DNA from: Alcaligenes faecalis
GTDB taxonomy: Bacteria > Pseudomonadota > Gammaproteobacteria > Burkholderiales > Burkholderiaceae_B
Assembly (NCBI RefSeq): GCF_002443155.1
Contig: NZ_CP023667.1
Location: forward strand, 1,302,001-1,366,000
Reading direction: 5' to 3'
DNA length: 64,000 nt
Shown here: piece after piece, positions 56,679 through 64,000 of the stretch
Position numbering within the stretch: position 1 is the first letter of the stretch
How the letters are laid out: every line of letters begins with the position of its first letter
Notes under the pieces: model-generated
Seen by the model: the letters and a program-made list of their open reading frames with translations, nothing else
The model's database searches: none
Told to the model about the DNA's origin: nothing
Position numbers and translations under genes: made by a program

Positions 56679-57896
56679 TTATTGGCGTTTTGGGTTTTTG
56701 ACGATCAAGCCGCGTGCCTGCCAGTCGGCCTGTTGGTCGGCGCTGATGCCCAGCGTATTCAGAATGTCCTCTGTGTCCTGGCCCAAATGGGGAGCCGGGC
56801 GGTAGATGCCACCAGGGGTGCTGCTCAGCTTGGGAACAATGCCGGGGACTTTAAGCGGCGTGCCATCCGGCAAATTGCTGTCAAGCAGCATGTCGCGGGC
56901 CTGGTAATGGGGGTCGGCTGCAATATCGGCGATGTCGTAAACACGGCCTGCCGGAACGCCAGCCTGGTCAAGAATCTCCAGTACCTTGTCCAGCTCCAGG
57001 GCGCTGGCCCAGTGACCGATAGCGGCATCGATGACACCTGCATTCCGTGCGCGACCATCGTTGTGAGCATAGTCGGGATTTTCTGCCATATCGGCGCGGC
57101 CAATGGCGCTCATCAAACGCTTGAAAATGCTGTCGCCATTTCCCGCAATCAGGGCATATTTACCATCTTTGCAGACATAGGCATTGCTGGGGGTGATGCC
57201 GGGCAAGCTGCTGCCTGCCGGTTCGCGTATGGCTCCAAAAGCGGAGTACTCCGGCAGCAGGCTTTCCATCATGTTGAAGACAGATTCATATAAGGCCACG
57301 TCAATATATTGACCTTCGCCTTTATTCTGCTCGCGTTGACGCAAGGCCATCATGATGCCGATGACGCCGTGCAGGGCGGCGAGGGAATCGCCGATGGAGA
57401 CGCCAACGCGCACGGGTGGCCGTCCTGCTTCACCACTGAGATGTCGCAAACCACCCATGGCTTCGCCAATCACACCAAAACCGGGTTTGTCCTTGTAGGG
57501 GCCTGTCTGCCCATAGCCCGACACGCGCAGCATGATCAGGCCCGGGTTGATGGCTTTCAGCTCTTCCCAGCCCAACCCCCATTCTTCCAGGGCGCCGGGA
57601 CGGAAGTTCTCGATCAGGATGTCACACTCTTTTACCAGTGCCCGGACCACCTCCTGGCATTCCGCTTGTCGCAGGTCCAAAGCCAGAGACTTTTTGTTAC
57701 GGGATTGCACCTCCCACCAGACCGAGTTACCGTCATGCAGCAAACGCCATTTACGCAAGGGGTCGCCGCCTTTAGGGGATTCGATCTTGATGACGTCCGC
57801 GCCAAACTCGCCCAGGATCTTGGCGGCAAAGGGGCCGGCGATCAGTTGGCCCAGTTCCAGGACCCGGATGCCGCCTAAAGGGGTATTCATGTGCAT
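56679..57896 (-). CDS. CaiB/BaiF family CoA-transferase
   Basis: 405 aa class III CoA-transferase (or 403 from the Met at 57890). The N-terminus GIRVLELGQLIAGPFAAKILGEFGADVIKIE and the segment VSGYGQTGPYKDKPGFGVIGEAMGG, whose Asp is the usual nucleophile, are typical of formyl-CoA/carnitine-type enzymes. Substrate unknown. Isolated gene next to tRNA-Leu. Confidence 0.9.
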   Translation of the reverse strand: MHMNTPLGGIRVLELGQLIAGPFAAKILGEFGADVIKIESPKGGDPLRKWRLLHDGNSVWWEVQSRNKKSLALDLRQAECQEVVRALVKECDILIENFRPGALEEWGLGWEELKAINPGLIMLRVSGYGQTGPYKDKPGFGVIGEAMGGLRHLSGEAGRPPVRVGVSIGDSLAALHGVIGIMMALRQREQNKGEGQYIDVALYESVFNMMESLLPEYSAFGAIREPAGSSLPGITPSNAYVCKDGKYALIAGNGDSIFKRLMSAIGRADMAENPDYAHNDGRARNAGVIDAAIGHWASALELDKVLEILDQAGVPAGRVYDIADIAADPHYQARDMLLDSNLPDGTPLKVPGIVPKLSSTPGGIYRPAPHLGQDTEDILNTLGISADQQADWQARGLIVKNPKRQ

Positions 57897-58063
57897 GTCA
57901 GTCTTGCGTAGGGAAGGTAAAGTAAGGGATCATAGTCCGGCACGGCTGTATTGTCTTGACAGGAAATTATGATTCAAAATACGTTTGTTTGGATTTACCG
58001 TGCCAGTTTCCGGTAAAATGCCGGATTACTCTTATCAATTACTCAATTTAATATAGGTCTTCA

Positions 58064-59374
58064 ATGCAGCCCGAGGTTGAAATTCTGTCCGGCTTGGAGC
58101 GCCGAGTCGATGTGGTCGTTTCGGTGGCCGACGTAGAAAAACAAGTCCAGGCCCAGCTCAAGCGTGTGGCTCGTACGGCCAAGGTACAGGGCTTCCGTCC
58201 CGGTAAAGCGCCTTTGTCCGTTGTCGAGCGCAGCCACGGCCCTGGTATCCGTTACGACGCCATCAACGAAGAGATCGGCAAAGCCCTGGACAAAGTGATC
58301 CAGGACTCCAAATTGCGCGTTGCCGGCACTCCTAATCTGGAAGCCAAAGAAGGCGAGCCTGCTGAAGGCACCATGGCCTTTACCGCAACTTTCGAAGTTT
58401 ACCCAGAAGTGGCTCTGCCTGATCTGTCCAAACTGGAAATCAAGCGTGCTACCACGCCAGTGACTGACGAAGACATCCAGCGCACCGTAGACGTGCTGCG
58501 CAAGCAACGCGCCAACTACGAATCCAGCGCTGATCGCGAAGCCCAGGAAGATGACCGCATCACTCTGGACTTTGTGGGCACCATCGACGGCGTCGCCTTT
58601 GAAGGCGGTAGCGCTGAGGGTTTCCAGTACCTGCAAGGTCGTGGCCGCATGCTGCCCGAGTTTGAAACTGCCGTTGCCGGCATGAAAGCAGGCGAAACCA
58701 AAACATTCCCCCTGGAATTTCCTGCCGACTACACCGGCAAGGAAGTGGCTGGCAAAACGGCCGAATTCAAGATCACCGTGACAGACGTGGCCCAGCCTGT
58801 TCTGCCCGAAATGGATGCTGAGTTTGCCAAGTCCCTGGGTCAGGCTGAAGGTGATGTGGACGCTTTGCTGGCCGACATCCGTGCCAACATCGAACGCGAA
58901 ATCAAGGCTCGTGTGCACGCTCGCAACAAATCCGCCGTGATGGACGCTTTGCTGTCTGCCAGCGAATTTGACGTGCCCAAGGCTCTGGTGGACAACGACG
59001 TGCAAGGTCGCATCGCTTCGGCTCGCGCTGAACTGAAAGACCGTGGCGTGCCAGACGCAGACAAGATGCCTATCCCTGCCGAGGCGTTCCAGGAAGAATC
59101 CACCCGCCGCGTGCGTCTGGGTCTGCTGGTCTCCGAGTTGGTCAAGGCTGCTGAACTGCAAGCCAAGCCCGAGCAGGTTCGTGCCCGCATCGAAGAATTT
59201 GCCCAGAACTACGAACAGCCCGCCCAAGTGGTGGCCTACTACTTGTCCGATCGCCAGCGTCGCGCCGAGATTGAGGCAGTGGTACTCGAAGACAACGTCG
59301 TCGAGCACGTACTGTCCCAGGCCAAGGTGTCCGACGAGGAGGTGGCGTTCGACCAAATCATGGGAACCAACTAA
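58064..59374 (+). CDS. tig: Trigger factor
   Basis: 436 aa ribosome-bound chaperone and prolyl isomerase. The ribosome-binding signature GFRPGKAP lies near residue 45, the FKBP domain around 150-235 ([20 protein letters not shown]), and the C-terminal helical arms follow. The upstream region has TTGACA at 57956-57961 as a possible -35. The stop codon shares one base with the clpP start, so tig and clpP are translationally linked. Confidence 0.97.
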   Translation: MQPEVEILSGLERRVDVVVSVADVEKQVQAQLKRVARTAKVQGFRPGKAPLSVVERSHGPGIRYDAINEEIGKALDKVIQDSKLRVAGTPNLEAKEGEPAEGTMAFTATFEVYPEVALPDLSKLEIKRATTPVTDEDIQRTVDVLRKQRANYESSADREAQEDDRITLDFVGTIDGVAFEGGSAEGFQYLQGRGRMLPEFETAVAGMKAGETKTFPLEFPADYTGKEVAGKTAEFKITVTDVAQPVLPEMDAEFAKSLGQAEGDVDALLADIRANIEREIKARVHARNKSAVMDALLSASEFDVPKALVDNDVQGRIASARAELKDRGVPDADKMPIPAEAFQEESTRRVRLGLLVSELVKAAELQAKPEQVRARIEEFAQNYEQPAQVVAYYLSDRQRRAEIEAVVLEDNVVEHVLSQAKVSDEEVAFDQIMGTN

Positions 59375-60027
59375 TGTCGTCAACCTTTGTCGACTTCTAC
59401 GCCTCAATGCATGGGGGGCAATCCGTTGCCCCTACGGGTTTGGGCTACGTGCCTATCGTGATCGAGCAGTCCGGTCGTGGAGAGCGGTCTTACGACATCT
59501 ACTCCCGCCTGCTGCGCGAGCGCATCATCTTTCTGGTGGGCCCGGTTCACGACAACTCGGCCAACCTGATTGTGGCCCAGCTGCTGTTTCTGGAGTCGGA
59601 AAATCCTGAGAAGGATATTTCGCTCTACATCAACTCGCCCGGTGGTTCGGTCTATGCAGGCCTGGCCATCTACGACACGATGCAGTTCGTCAAGCCGGAA
59701 GTCTCGACATTGTGTACCGGCATGGCTGCCAGCATGGGCGCTTTCTTGCTGTCTTCGGGCGTCAAGGGCAAGCGTCTCGCCTTGCCTAACTCGCGCATCA
59801 TGATTCACCAGCCTTCGGGCGGTGCGCGAGGCCAGGCTTCCGACATCCAGATTCAGGCCAAGGAAATCCTGAGCCTGCGTGAACGCTTGAACAAGATCCT
59901 GGCCGAAAACTGCGGTCAGCCTGTCGAGCGTATCGAGCTGGATACCGAGCGTGACAACTTCATGGCAGCTGAAGACGCTGTGGCCTACGGCCTGATCGAC
60001 AAGGTGATGAACACTCGTGACGAGTAA
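59374..60027 (+). CDS. clpP: ATP-dependent Clp protease proteolytic subunit
   Basis: 217 aa serine protease forming the 14-mer barrel. The catalytic triad is Ser120 (GMAASMGAF), His145 (MIHQPSGG) and Asp194 (DTERDNFM). Partner ATPase clpX follows 100 bp downstream. Normal length. Confidence 0.97.
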   Translation: MSSTFVDFYASMHGGQSVAPTGLGYVPIVIEQSGRGERSYDIYSRLLRERIIFLVGPVHDNSANLIVAQLLFLESENPEKDISLYINSPGGSVYAGLAIYDTMQFVKPEVSTLCTGMAASMGAFLLSSGVKGKRLALPNSRIMIHQPSGGARGQASDIQIQAKEILSLRERLNKILAENCGQPVERIELDTERDNFMAAEDAVAYGLIDKVMNTRDE

Positions 60028-60127
60028 TCATCTGTCCCCACGGGGATCGATCTGAAGCAGTACTATGGCTGTTCGGGGGCGGGACTTGTTCCCGTCCTTT
60101 TACCATCCTGAAGTGAAATTTAAATTT

Positions 60128-61429
60128 ATGTCCGAAAAGAAATCGGCCGACGAGAAAGTTCTGCATTGCTCGTTTTGCAATAAAAGCCAGCATGAGGTCA
60201 AGAAACTGATCGCTGGACCTTCGTCCGTGTTCATCTGCGACGAATGTATTGATCTGTGTACCGATATCATTCGTGACGAAGCTGCGGGCGCCACTCCTGA
60301 TGGTGAACGTAAGGAATTGCCCACCCCCCAGGAAATCAAAGAGTTTCTGGATGGGTATGTTATTGGCCAGGAAATGCCCAAGCGCACCTTGGCCGTAGCG
60401 GTGTACAACCACTACAAGCGAATTCGTAACGGCAAGCCAGGCCGTGACGATGTGGAACTGTCCAAAAGTAATATCTTGCTGATCGGCCCTACGGGTTCGG
60501 GCAAAACGCTGCTGGCCCAAACACTGGCCCGCATGCTGGATGTGCCTTTTGTGATGGCTGACGCTACCACGCTGACCGAAGCTGGTTACGTGGGTGAGGA
60601 CGTCGAGAACATCGTTCAAAAACTGCTGCAAAATTGCGATTACGATGTGGAAAAAGCGCAACGCGCCATTATCTACATCGACGAAATCGACAAGATTTCC
60701 CGCAAATCGGATAACCCTTCGATCACCCGCGACGTGTCGGGCGAGGGCGTGCAACAGGCACTGCTCAAGCTGATCGAAGGAACAGTAGCTTCGGTGCCCC
60801 CACAAGGCGGCCGCAAGCACCCCAACCAGGACTTTGTGCAGGTTGATACCACCAGCATTCTGTTCATCGTCGGTGGTGCCTTTGATGGCCTGGAAAAGGT
60901 GATTCGTGACCGTACAGAAAAATCCGGTATCGGTTTTTCTGCCTCGGTGAAAGCCAAGTCCGAGCGTGGTGTAGGCGAGCTGTTCTCTGAGGCCGAGCCC
61001 GAGGATCTGATCAAGTTCGGCCTGATCCCCGAGCTGGTAGGTCGTTTGCCTGTGGTTGCCACTCTGGAAGAGCTGCACGAAGACGCACTGATCCGCATTT
61101 TGACCGAGCCGCGCAATGCCTTGGTCAAGCAGTTCCAGAAGCTGCTGAGCATGGAAGGCGTAGAGCTGGAAGTTCAGCCCGAAGCCCTGCGTGCCGTGGC
61201 CCAACGTGCCATCAAGCGTCGTACCGGCGCCCGTGGTCTGCGCAGCATTGTCGAGCAAGCCTTGCTGGACACCATGTACGAACTGCCCTCGCGCAAGGAC
61301 GTCAGCAAAGTGGTGCTGACCGAGGATGCGGTTGTTGGAAAGAGTAAACCCGAATTGATTTTGGGTCGCCCTTTGTCCGATAGTGAAGCCAGTGACTCTG
61401 AGTCGCCCTTGAAAAACGCAGTAGCTTAG
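60128..61429 (+). CDS. clpX: Clp protease ATPase subunit ClpX
   Basis: 433 aa unfoldase. An N-terminal C4 zinc-binding domain uses Cys14, 17, 37 and 40. Walker A is GPTGSGKT, Walker [11 protein letters not shown], pore loop GYVGEDVEN and the ClpP-docking loop is near LIGF-like [12 protein letters not shown]. The ATG at 60128 starts [14 protein letters not shown]; the frame open from 60065 lies in the clpP-clpX spacer and is rejected. Confidence 0.96.
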   Translation: MSEKKSADEKVLHCSFCNKSQHEVKKLIAGPSSVFICDECIDLCTDIIRDEAAGATPDGERKELPTPQEIKEFLDGYVIGQEMPKRTLAVAVYNHYKRIRNGKPGRDDVELSKSNILLIGPTGSGKTLLAQTLARMLDVPFVMADATTLTEAGYVGEDVENIVQKLLQNCDYDVEKAQRAIIYIDEIDKISRKSDNPSITRDVSGEGVQQALLKLIEGTVASVPPQGGRKHPNQDFVQVDTTSILFIVGGAFDGLEKVIRDRTEKSGIGFSASVKAKSERGVGELFSEAEPEDLIKFGLIPELVGRLPVVATLEELHEDALIRILTEPRNALVKQFQKLLSMEGVELEVQPEALRAVAQRAIKRRTGARGLRSIVEQALLDTMYELPSRKDVSKVVLTEDAVVGKSKPELILGRPLSDSEASDSESPLKNAVA

Positions 61430-61444
61430 AGATATCTCCTTGTT

Positions 61445-61477
61445 TGTGCTCTGTCTGGCTTTGGCCAGAAGGGCACA
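61445..61477 (+). other. Structured element in the clpX-lon spacer
   Basis: TGTGCTC (61445-61451) pairs, with one G-T, with GGGCACA (61471-61477), enclosing CTGGC/GCCAG (61455-61459, 61464-61468). No T-run; possible 3' end or processing hairpin of clpX mRNA. Confidence 0.5.
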
Positions 61478-61525
61478 GGCAAGACAGGGCGGCAGGCGAA
61501 GGCAAAGAGAAAGGAGTGGGTATCC

Positions 61526-61651
61526 ATGATGACCACCACACGTAACAATACGTCTTTCTTTAACTCTGTAAAGTTCTGTTCTAATGTTCATTCGGACTAC
61601 TTGAAATATCCAAATTCGCCACAATCTGAGCTACAACAGGTTAAACCGTGA
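61526..61651 (+). CDS. Possible 41-residue ORF between clpX and lon
   Basis: ATG 61526 with AAGGAG at 61511-61516 (spacing 9). The product starts MMTTTRNNTSFFNSVKFCSN and has no recognisable domain; its third codon positions are AT-rich, unlike neighbouring genes. The stop codon touches a terminator-like hairpin. It overlaps a possible heat-shock promoter, so it may be chance. Confidence 0.3.
   Translation: MMTTTRNNTSFFNSVKFCSNVHSDYLKYPNSPQSELQQVKP
61600..61627 (+). promoter_or_regulatory. Possible sigma-32 promoter of lon
   Basis: CTTGAAA (61600-61606) matches the heat-shock -35; 12 bp later CCACAATCT (61619-61627) resembles the CCCCATnT -10. lon is a classical sigma-32 gene in proteobacteria. 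Confidence 0.5.
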
Positions 61652-61675
61652 AAGGGAAGCCCAGGCTTCCCTTTT
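61651..61675 (+). terminator. Terminator-like hairpin before lon
   Basis: AAAGGGAAGCC and GGCTTCCCTTTT overlap in one hairpin (61651-61675) ending in four T. It lies 30 bp before lon, inside the leader expected from the putative heat-shock promoter, so it could end clpX transcripts or attenuate lon. Confidence 0.7.
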
Positions 61676-61704
61676 GCGTCTAAGGACATTTATAGGAAAT
61701 GACT

Positions 61705-64000
61705 ATGTCTGCGAGCCAGATTCTTTCTACGGAACCTATTGAGCTGCCGCTGCTTCCCTTGCGCGATGTAGTGGTGTTCCCTCACATGGTGATTCCGCTT
61801 TTTGTTGGTCGGCCTCGCTCGATTAAAGCTCTTGAGCTGGCAATGGAGTCCGGCAACAACATTATGTTGGTGGCGCAAAAGTCCGCAGGCAAGGATGATC
61901 CCGCTCCCGAGGATCTCTACGAAATTGCGTGTGCGGCCAGTATTTTGCAAATGCTCAAGCTGCCCGACGGCACCGTAAAAGTGCTGGTGGAAGGCTTGCA
62001 GCGTGCTCGAATCACCCAGGTACAGGATGCCGAAACCCACTTCATGGCCTCGGTGGTCGAAGTGCCCGGCGACGCTGGGGATGCGGCTGAAACCGAAGCC
62101 TTGCGCCGTGCGGTGCTGGGCCAGTTCGAACAGTACGTCAAACTGAATAAAAAAATCCCTCAGGAAATTCTGACTTCCCTGACCGGGATTGATGATGCCG
62201 GCCGCCTGGCTGACACCATCGCTGCGCATTTGCCGCTGAAGCTGGAACAAAAGCAGGGCATGCTGGAAACGCCCAAGGCCTTGGAGCGTCTGGAAGGCCT
62301 GCTGTCGCAACTGGAAGGCGAAATTGACATCTTGCAGGTCGAGAAGCGTATTCGCGGCCGTGTGAAAAAGCAGATGGAAAAGAGCCAGCGCGACTACTAC
62401 CTGAACGAGCAGGTCAAGGCGATTCAGAAAGAGCTGGGCGAAGGCGAGGACGGTGCGGATGTCGAAGAGCTGGAAAAACGCATCGAACAGGCTCAACTGA
62501 GCAAAGAAGCGCTCAAGAAAGCCGAATCCGAAATGAAAAAGCTCAAGCTGATGTCGCCGATGTCAGCCGAAGCCACGGTCGTGCGCAACTACATCGAAAC
62601 GCTGGTAGGCCTGCCTTGGCGCAAAAAGAGCCGTATCAACAACTCCTTGAGCAACGCCGAGGAAGTATTGGATGCGGATCACTTTGGTCTGGAAAAGGTC
62701 AAAGAGCGCATTGTCGAGTACCTGGCTGTGCAGCAACGCGTCGACAAGCTGAAGGCTCCGATTCTGTGTCTGGTTGGCCCTCCAGGCGTGGGTAAAACCT
62801 CGCTGGGTCAGTCCATCGCCAAGGCAACGAACCGCAAGTTCATTCGCATGGCTTTGGGTGGCGTGCGTGACGAGGCCGAGATTCGCGGTCACCGTCGTAC
62901 CTACATCGGCTCCATGCCCGGCAAGGTTGTTCAGAACATGAGCAAGGTGGGTGTACGTAACCCGCTGTTCCTGCTGGACGAGATCGACAAGATGGGCGCG
63001 GATTTCCGTGGCGATCCATCCTCGGCATTGCTGGAGGTTCTGGACCCCGAACAAAACCACACCTTCCAGGATCACTACCTGGAAGTGGACTACGACTTGT
63101 CCGATGTGATGTTCGTGGCAACCAGCAATACCTTGAACATTCCACCGGCCCTGCTGGACCGTATGGAAGTGATTCGTCTGTCCGGCTATACCGAAGACGA
63201 GAAGGTACGCATTGCGTTCGATTACCTCTTGCCCAAGCTGATGAAGAACAACGGCGTGCGCGAGGGTGAACTGGAAGTGACAGAAGACGCGGTACGCGAC
63301 ATCGTGCGTTACTACACACGTGAAGCGGGTGTGCGTTCGCTGGAACGTGAAATCAGCAAGATCTGCCGCAAGGTGGTTCGCAAGCTGCTGGTGGCTAATC
63401 CACAAGCCGGTACGCGTGCGGCTCGCAACAAGACACTGACTCAGGAAACCTTGGTCGTGAATGCGGCGAATCTGAACGATTATCTGGGCGTACGTCGTTT
63501 CTCCTTCGGCCTGGCCGAAAAAGAGAACAAGGTTGGCCTGGTTACCGGTCTGGCCTGGACTGAGGTGGGCGGTGAGTTGCTGACCATCGAAGTGGCCGAT
63601 ATGCCCGGTAAAGGCAATGTGCTGCGCACCGGCTCGATTGGCGACGTGATGAAAGAGTCGGTTGAAGCGGCTCGCACAGTCGTACGTTCGCGTGCCCAGA
63701 AGTGGGGCATTGCCAATAGCGTGTTTGAAAAGCGTGACCTGCACGTGCACTTTCCTGAAGGCGCCACGCCCAAGGATGGTCCATCGGCCGGTATCGCCAT
63801 CACGACTGCTATCGTGTCCAGCCTGACGGGTATTCCGGTTCGTGCCGACGTGGCCATGACGGGTGAAATCACCTTGCGCGGCGAAGTTCTGCCTATCGGT
63901 GGCTTGAAAGAGAAGCTGTTGGCAGCGCAACGCGGCGGTATCAAAACCGTGATGATTCCGGAGGAAAACGTCAAAGACCTGGCCGATATTCCAGATAACG
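61705..64000 (+). CDS. lon: Lon protease, 5' part (runs off the window)
   Basis: 765 codons of an expected 800-820. The N-terminal substrate domain begins [24 protein letters not shown] in part; Walker A is GPPGVGKT (358-365), Walker [10 protein letters not shown], and the catalytic Ser694 lies in KDGPSAGIA. The Lys partner should be in [14 protein letters not shown] close to the window end. Start ATG 61705 is chosen over ATG 61699 because AGGA is then 7-8 bp away. ATP-dependent degradation of misfolded and regulatory proteins. Continues the tig-clpP-clpX cluster. Confidence 0.96.
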   Translation, partial: MSASQILSTEPIELPLLPLRDVVVFPHMVIPLFVGRPRSIKALELAMESGNNIMLVAQKSAGKDDPAPEDLYEIACAASILQMLKLPDGTVKVLVEGLQRARITQVQDAETHFMASVVEVPGDAGDAAETEALRRAVLGQFEQYVKLNKKIPQEILTSLTGIDDAGRLADTIAAHLPLKLEQKQGMLETPKALERLEGLLSQLEGEIDILQVEKRIRGRVKKQMEKSQRDYYLNEQVKAIQKELGEGEDGADVEELEKRIEQAQLSKEALKKAESEMKKLKLMSPMSAEATVVRNYIETLVGLPWRKKSRINNSLSNAEEVLDADHFGLEKVKERIVEYLAVQQRVDKLKAPILCLVGPPGVGKTSLGQSIAKATNRKFIRMALGGVRDEAEIRGHRRTYIGSMPGKVVQNMSKVGVRNPLFLLDEIDKMGADFRGDPSSALLEVLDPEQNHTFQDHYLEVDYDLSDVMFVATSNTLNIPPALLDRMEVIRLSGYTEDEKVRIAFDYLLPKLMKNNGVREGELEVTEDAVRDIVRYYTREAGVRSLEREISKICRKVVRKLLVANPQAGTRAARNKTLTQETLVVNAANLNDYLGVRRFSFGLAEKENKVGLVTGLAWTEVGGELLTIEVADMPGKGNVLRTGSIGDVMKESVEAARTVVRSRAQKWGIANSVFEKRDLHVHFPEGATPKDGPSAGIAITTAIVSSLTGIPVRADVAMTGEITLRGEVLPIGGLKEKLLAAQRGGIKTVMIPEENVKDLADIPDN

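Noticed and set aside
58061..59407. 448-codon minus frame opposite trigger factor
   Set aside because: Mirror frame of tig with no ribosome binding site or recognisable domain. Similar mirrors opposite putA (1195-2520) and lon (62563-63930) were dropped for the same reason.

Overview
The window is a chromosomal segment of a betaproteobacterium, almost certainly Burkholderiales, family Alcaligenaceae, and most like Alcaligenes. The evidence is the high GC3 core genes, the gene order (ribF-ileS-lspA-coaBC-dut, dapD-dapE-prmB, tig-clpP-clpX-lon), DUF4148 and DUF1090 proteins, an intergenic repeat of a kind I remember from this order, and an ISL3-family (IS1001-like) insertion sequence. The assignment rests on recognising families; no search was run.

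Layout. 1-7446: the 3' part of putA (proline catabolism), then a complete branched-chain amino acid ABC importer (livK-livH-livM-livG-livF) closed by a strong terminator. 7600-12510: an accessory stretch with an AT-rich OLD-type ATPase/TOPRIM nuclease gene, a small protein resembling ADP-ribosyltransferases, a VIT-family metal transporter, a DJ-1/PfpI protein, a 21-bp perfect hairpin and a 46-residue basic peptide. 12712-23421: housekeeping genes: rlmF, dut, coaBC, lspA, ileS, ribF, then purN, an RsmB-type rRNA methyltransferase and a fatty acid desaturase that overlaps uvrD (23418-25712). 26105-27687: periplasmic sulfite dehydrogenase, a Tat-exported molybdoenzyme (sorA) plus cytochrome c (sorB). 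27725-36159: a PhoD-like phosphatase, a TetR-controlled EmrAB-type efflux operon ending in a DUF4148 protein, and a second TetR/MFS divergent pair. 36502-41298: ABC-F protein, prmB, dapE and dapD as a minus-strand cluster with 2-7 bp contacts.

41299-54519 is a looser mixture of envelope and transport genes: a 24-residue membrane microprotein before a PhnA-like membrane protein, AraC/TSUP, SLC13 permease, hotdog thioesterase, DUF1090 protein, an exported NUC1-type nuclease, an arsenic-resistance-like permease, an AmiS/UreI-type channel, and soxR diverging from an MFS efflux gene across a near-perfect SoxR box. 54520-56386 holds a 34-codon proline-rich ORF with a consensus ribosome binding site and its own terminator, then an ISL3 element bordered by unusually long (30-bp) direct repeats, next to a tRNA-Leu(UAG) gene. 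56679-64000: a CaiB/BaiF CoA-transferase and the proteostasis cluster tig-clpP-clpX-lon, with lon running off the window.

No CRISPR array, rRNA, prophage or large defence island is visible. The observations most worth following are the OLD nuclease and ART-like pair, the probable frameshift at a G5 tract in the SoxR-adjacent efflux gene, the oversized direct repeats round the IS, three or four unannotated microproteins with good Shine-Dalgarno sequences, and the structured clpX-lon spacer.
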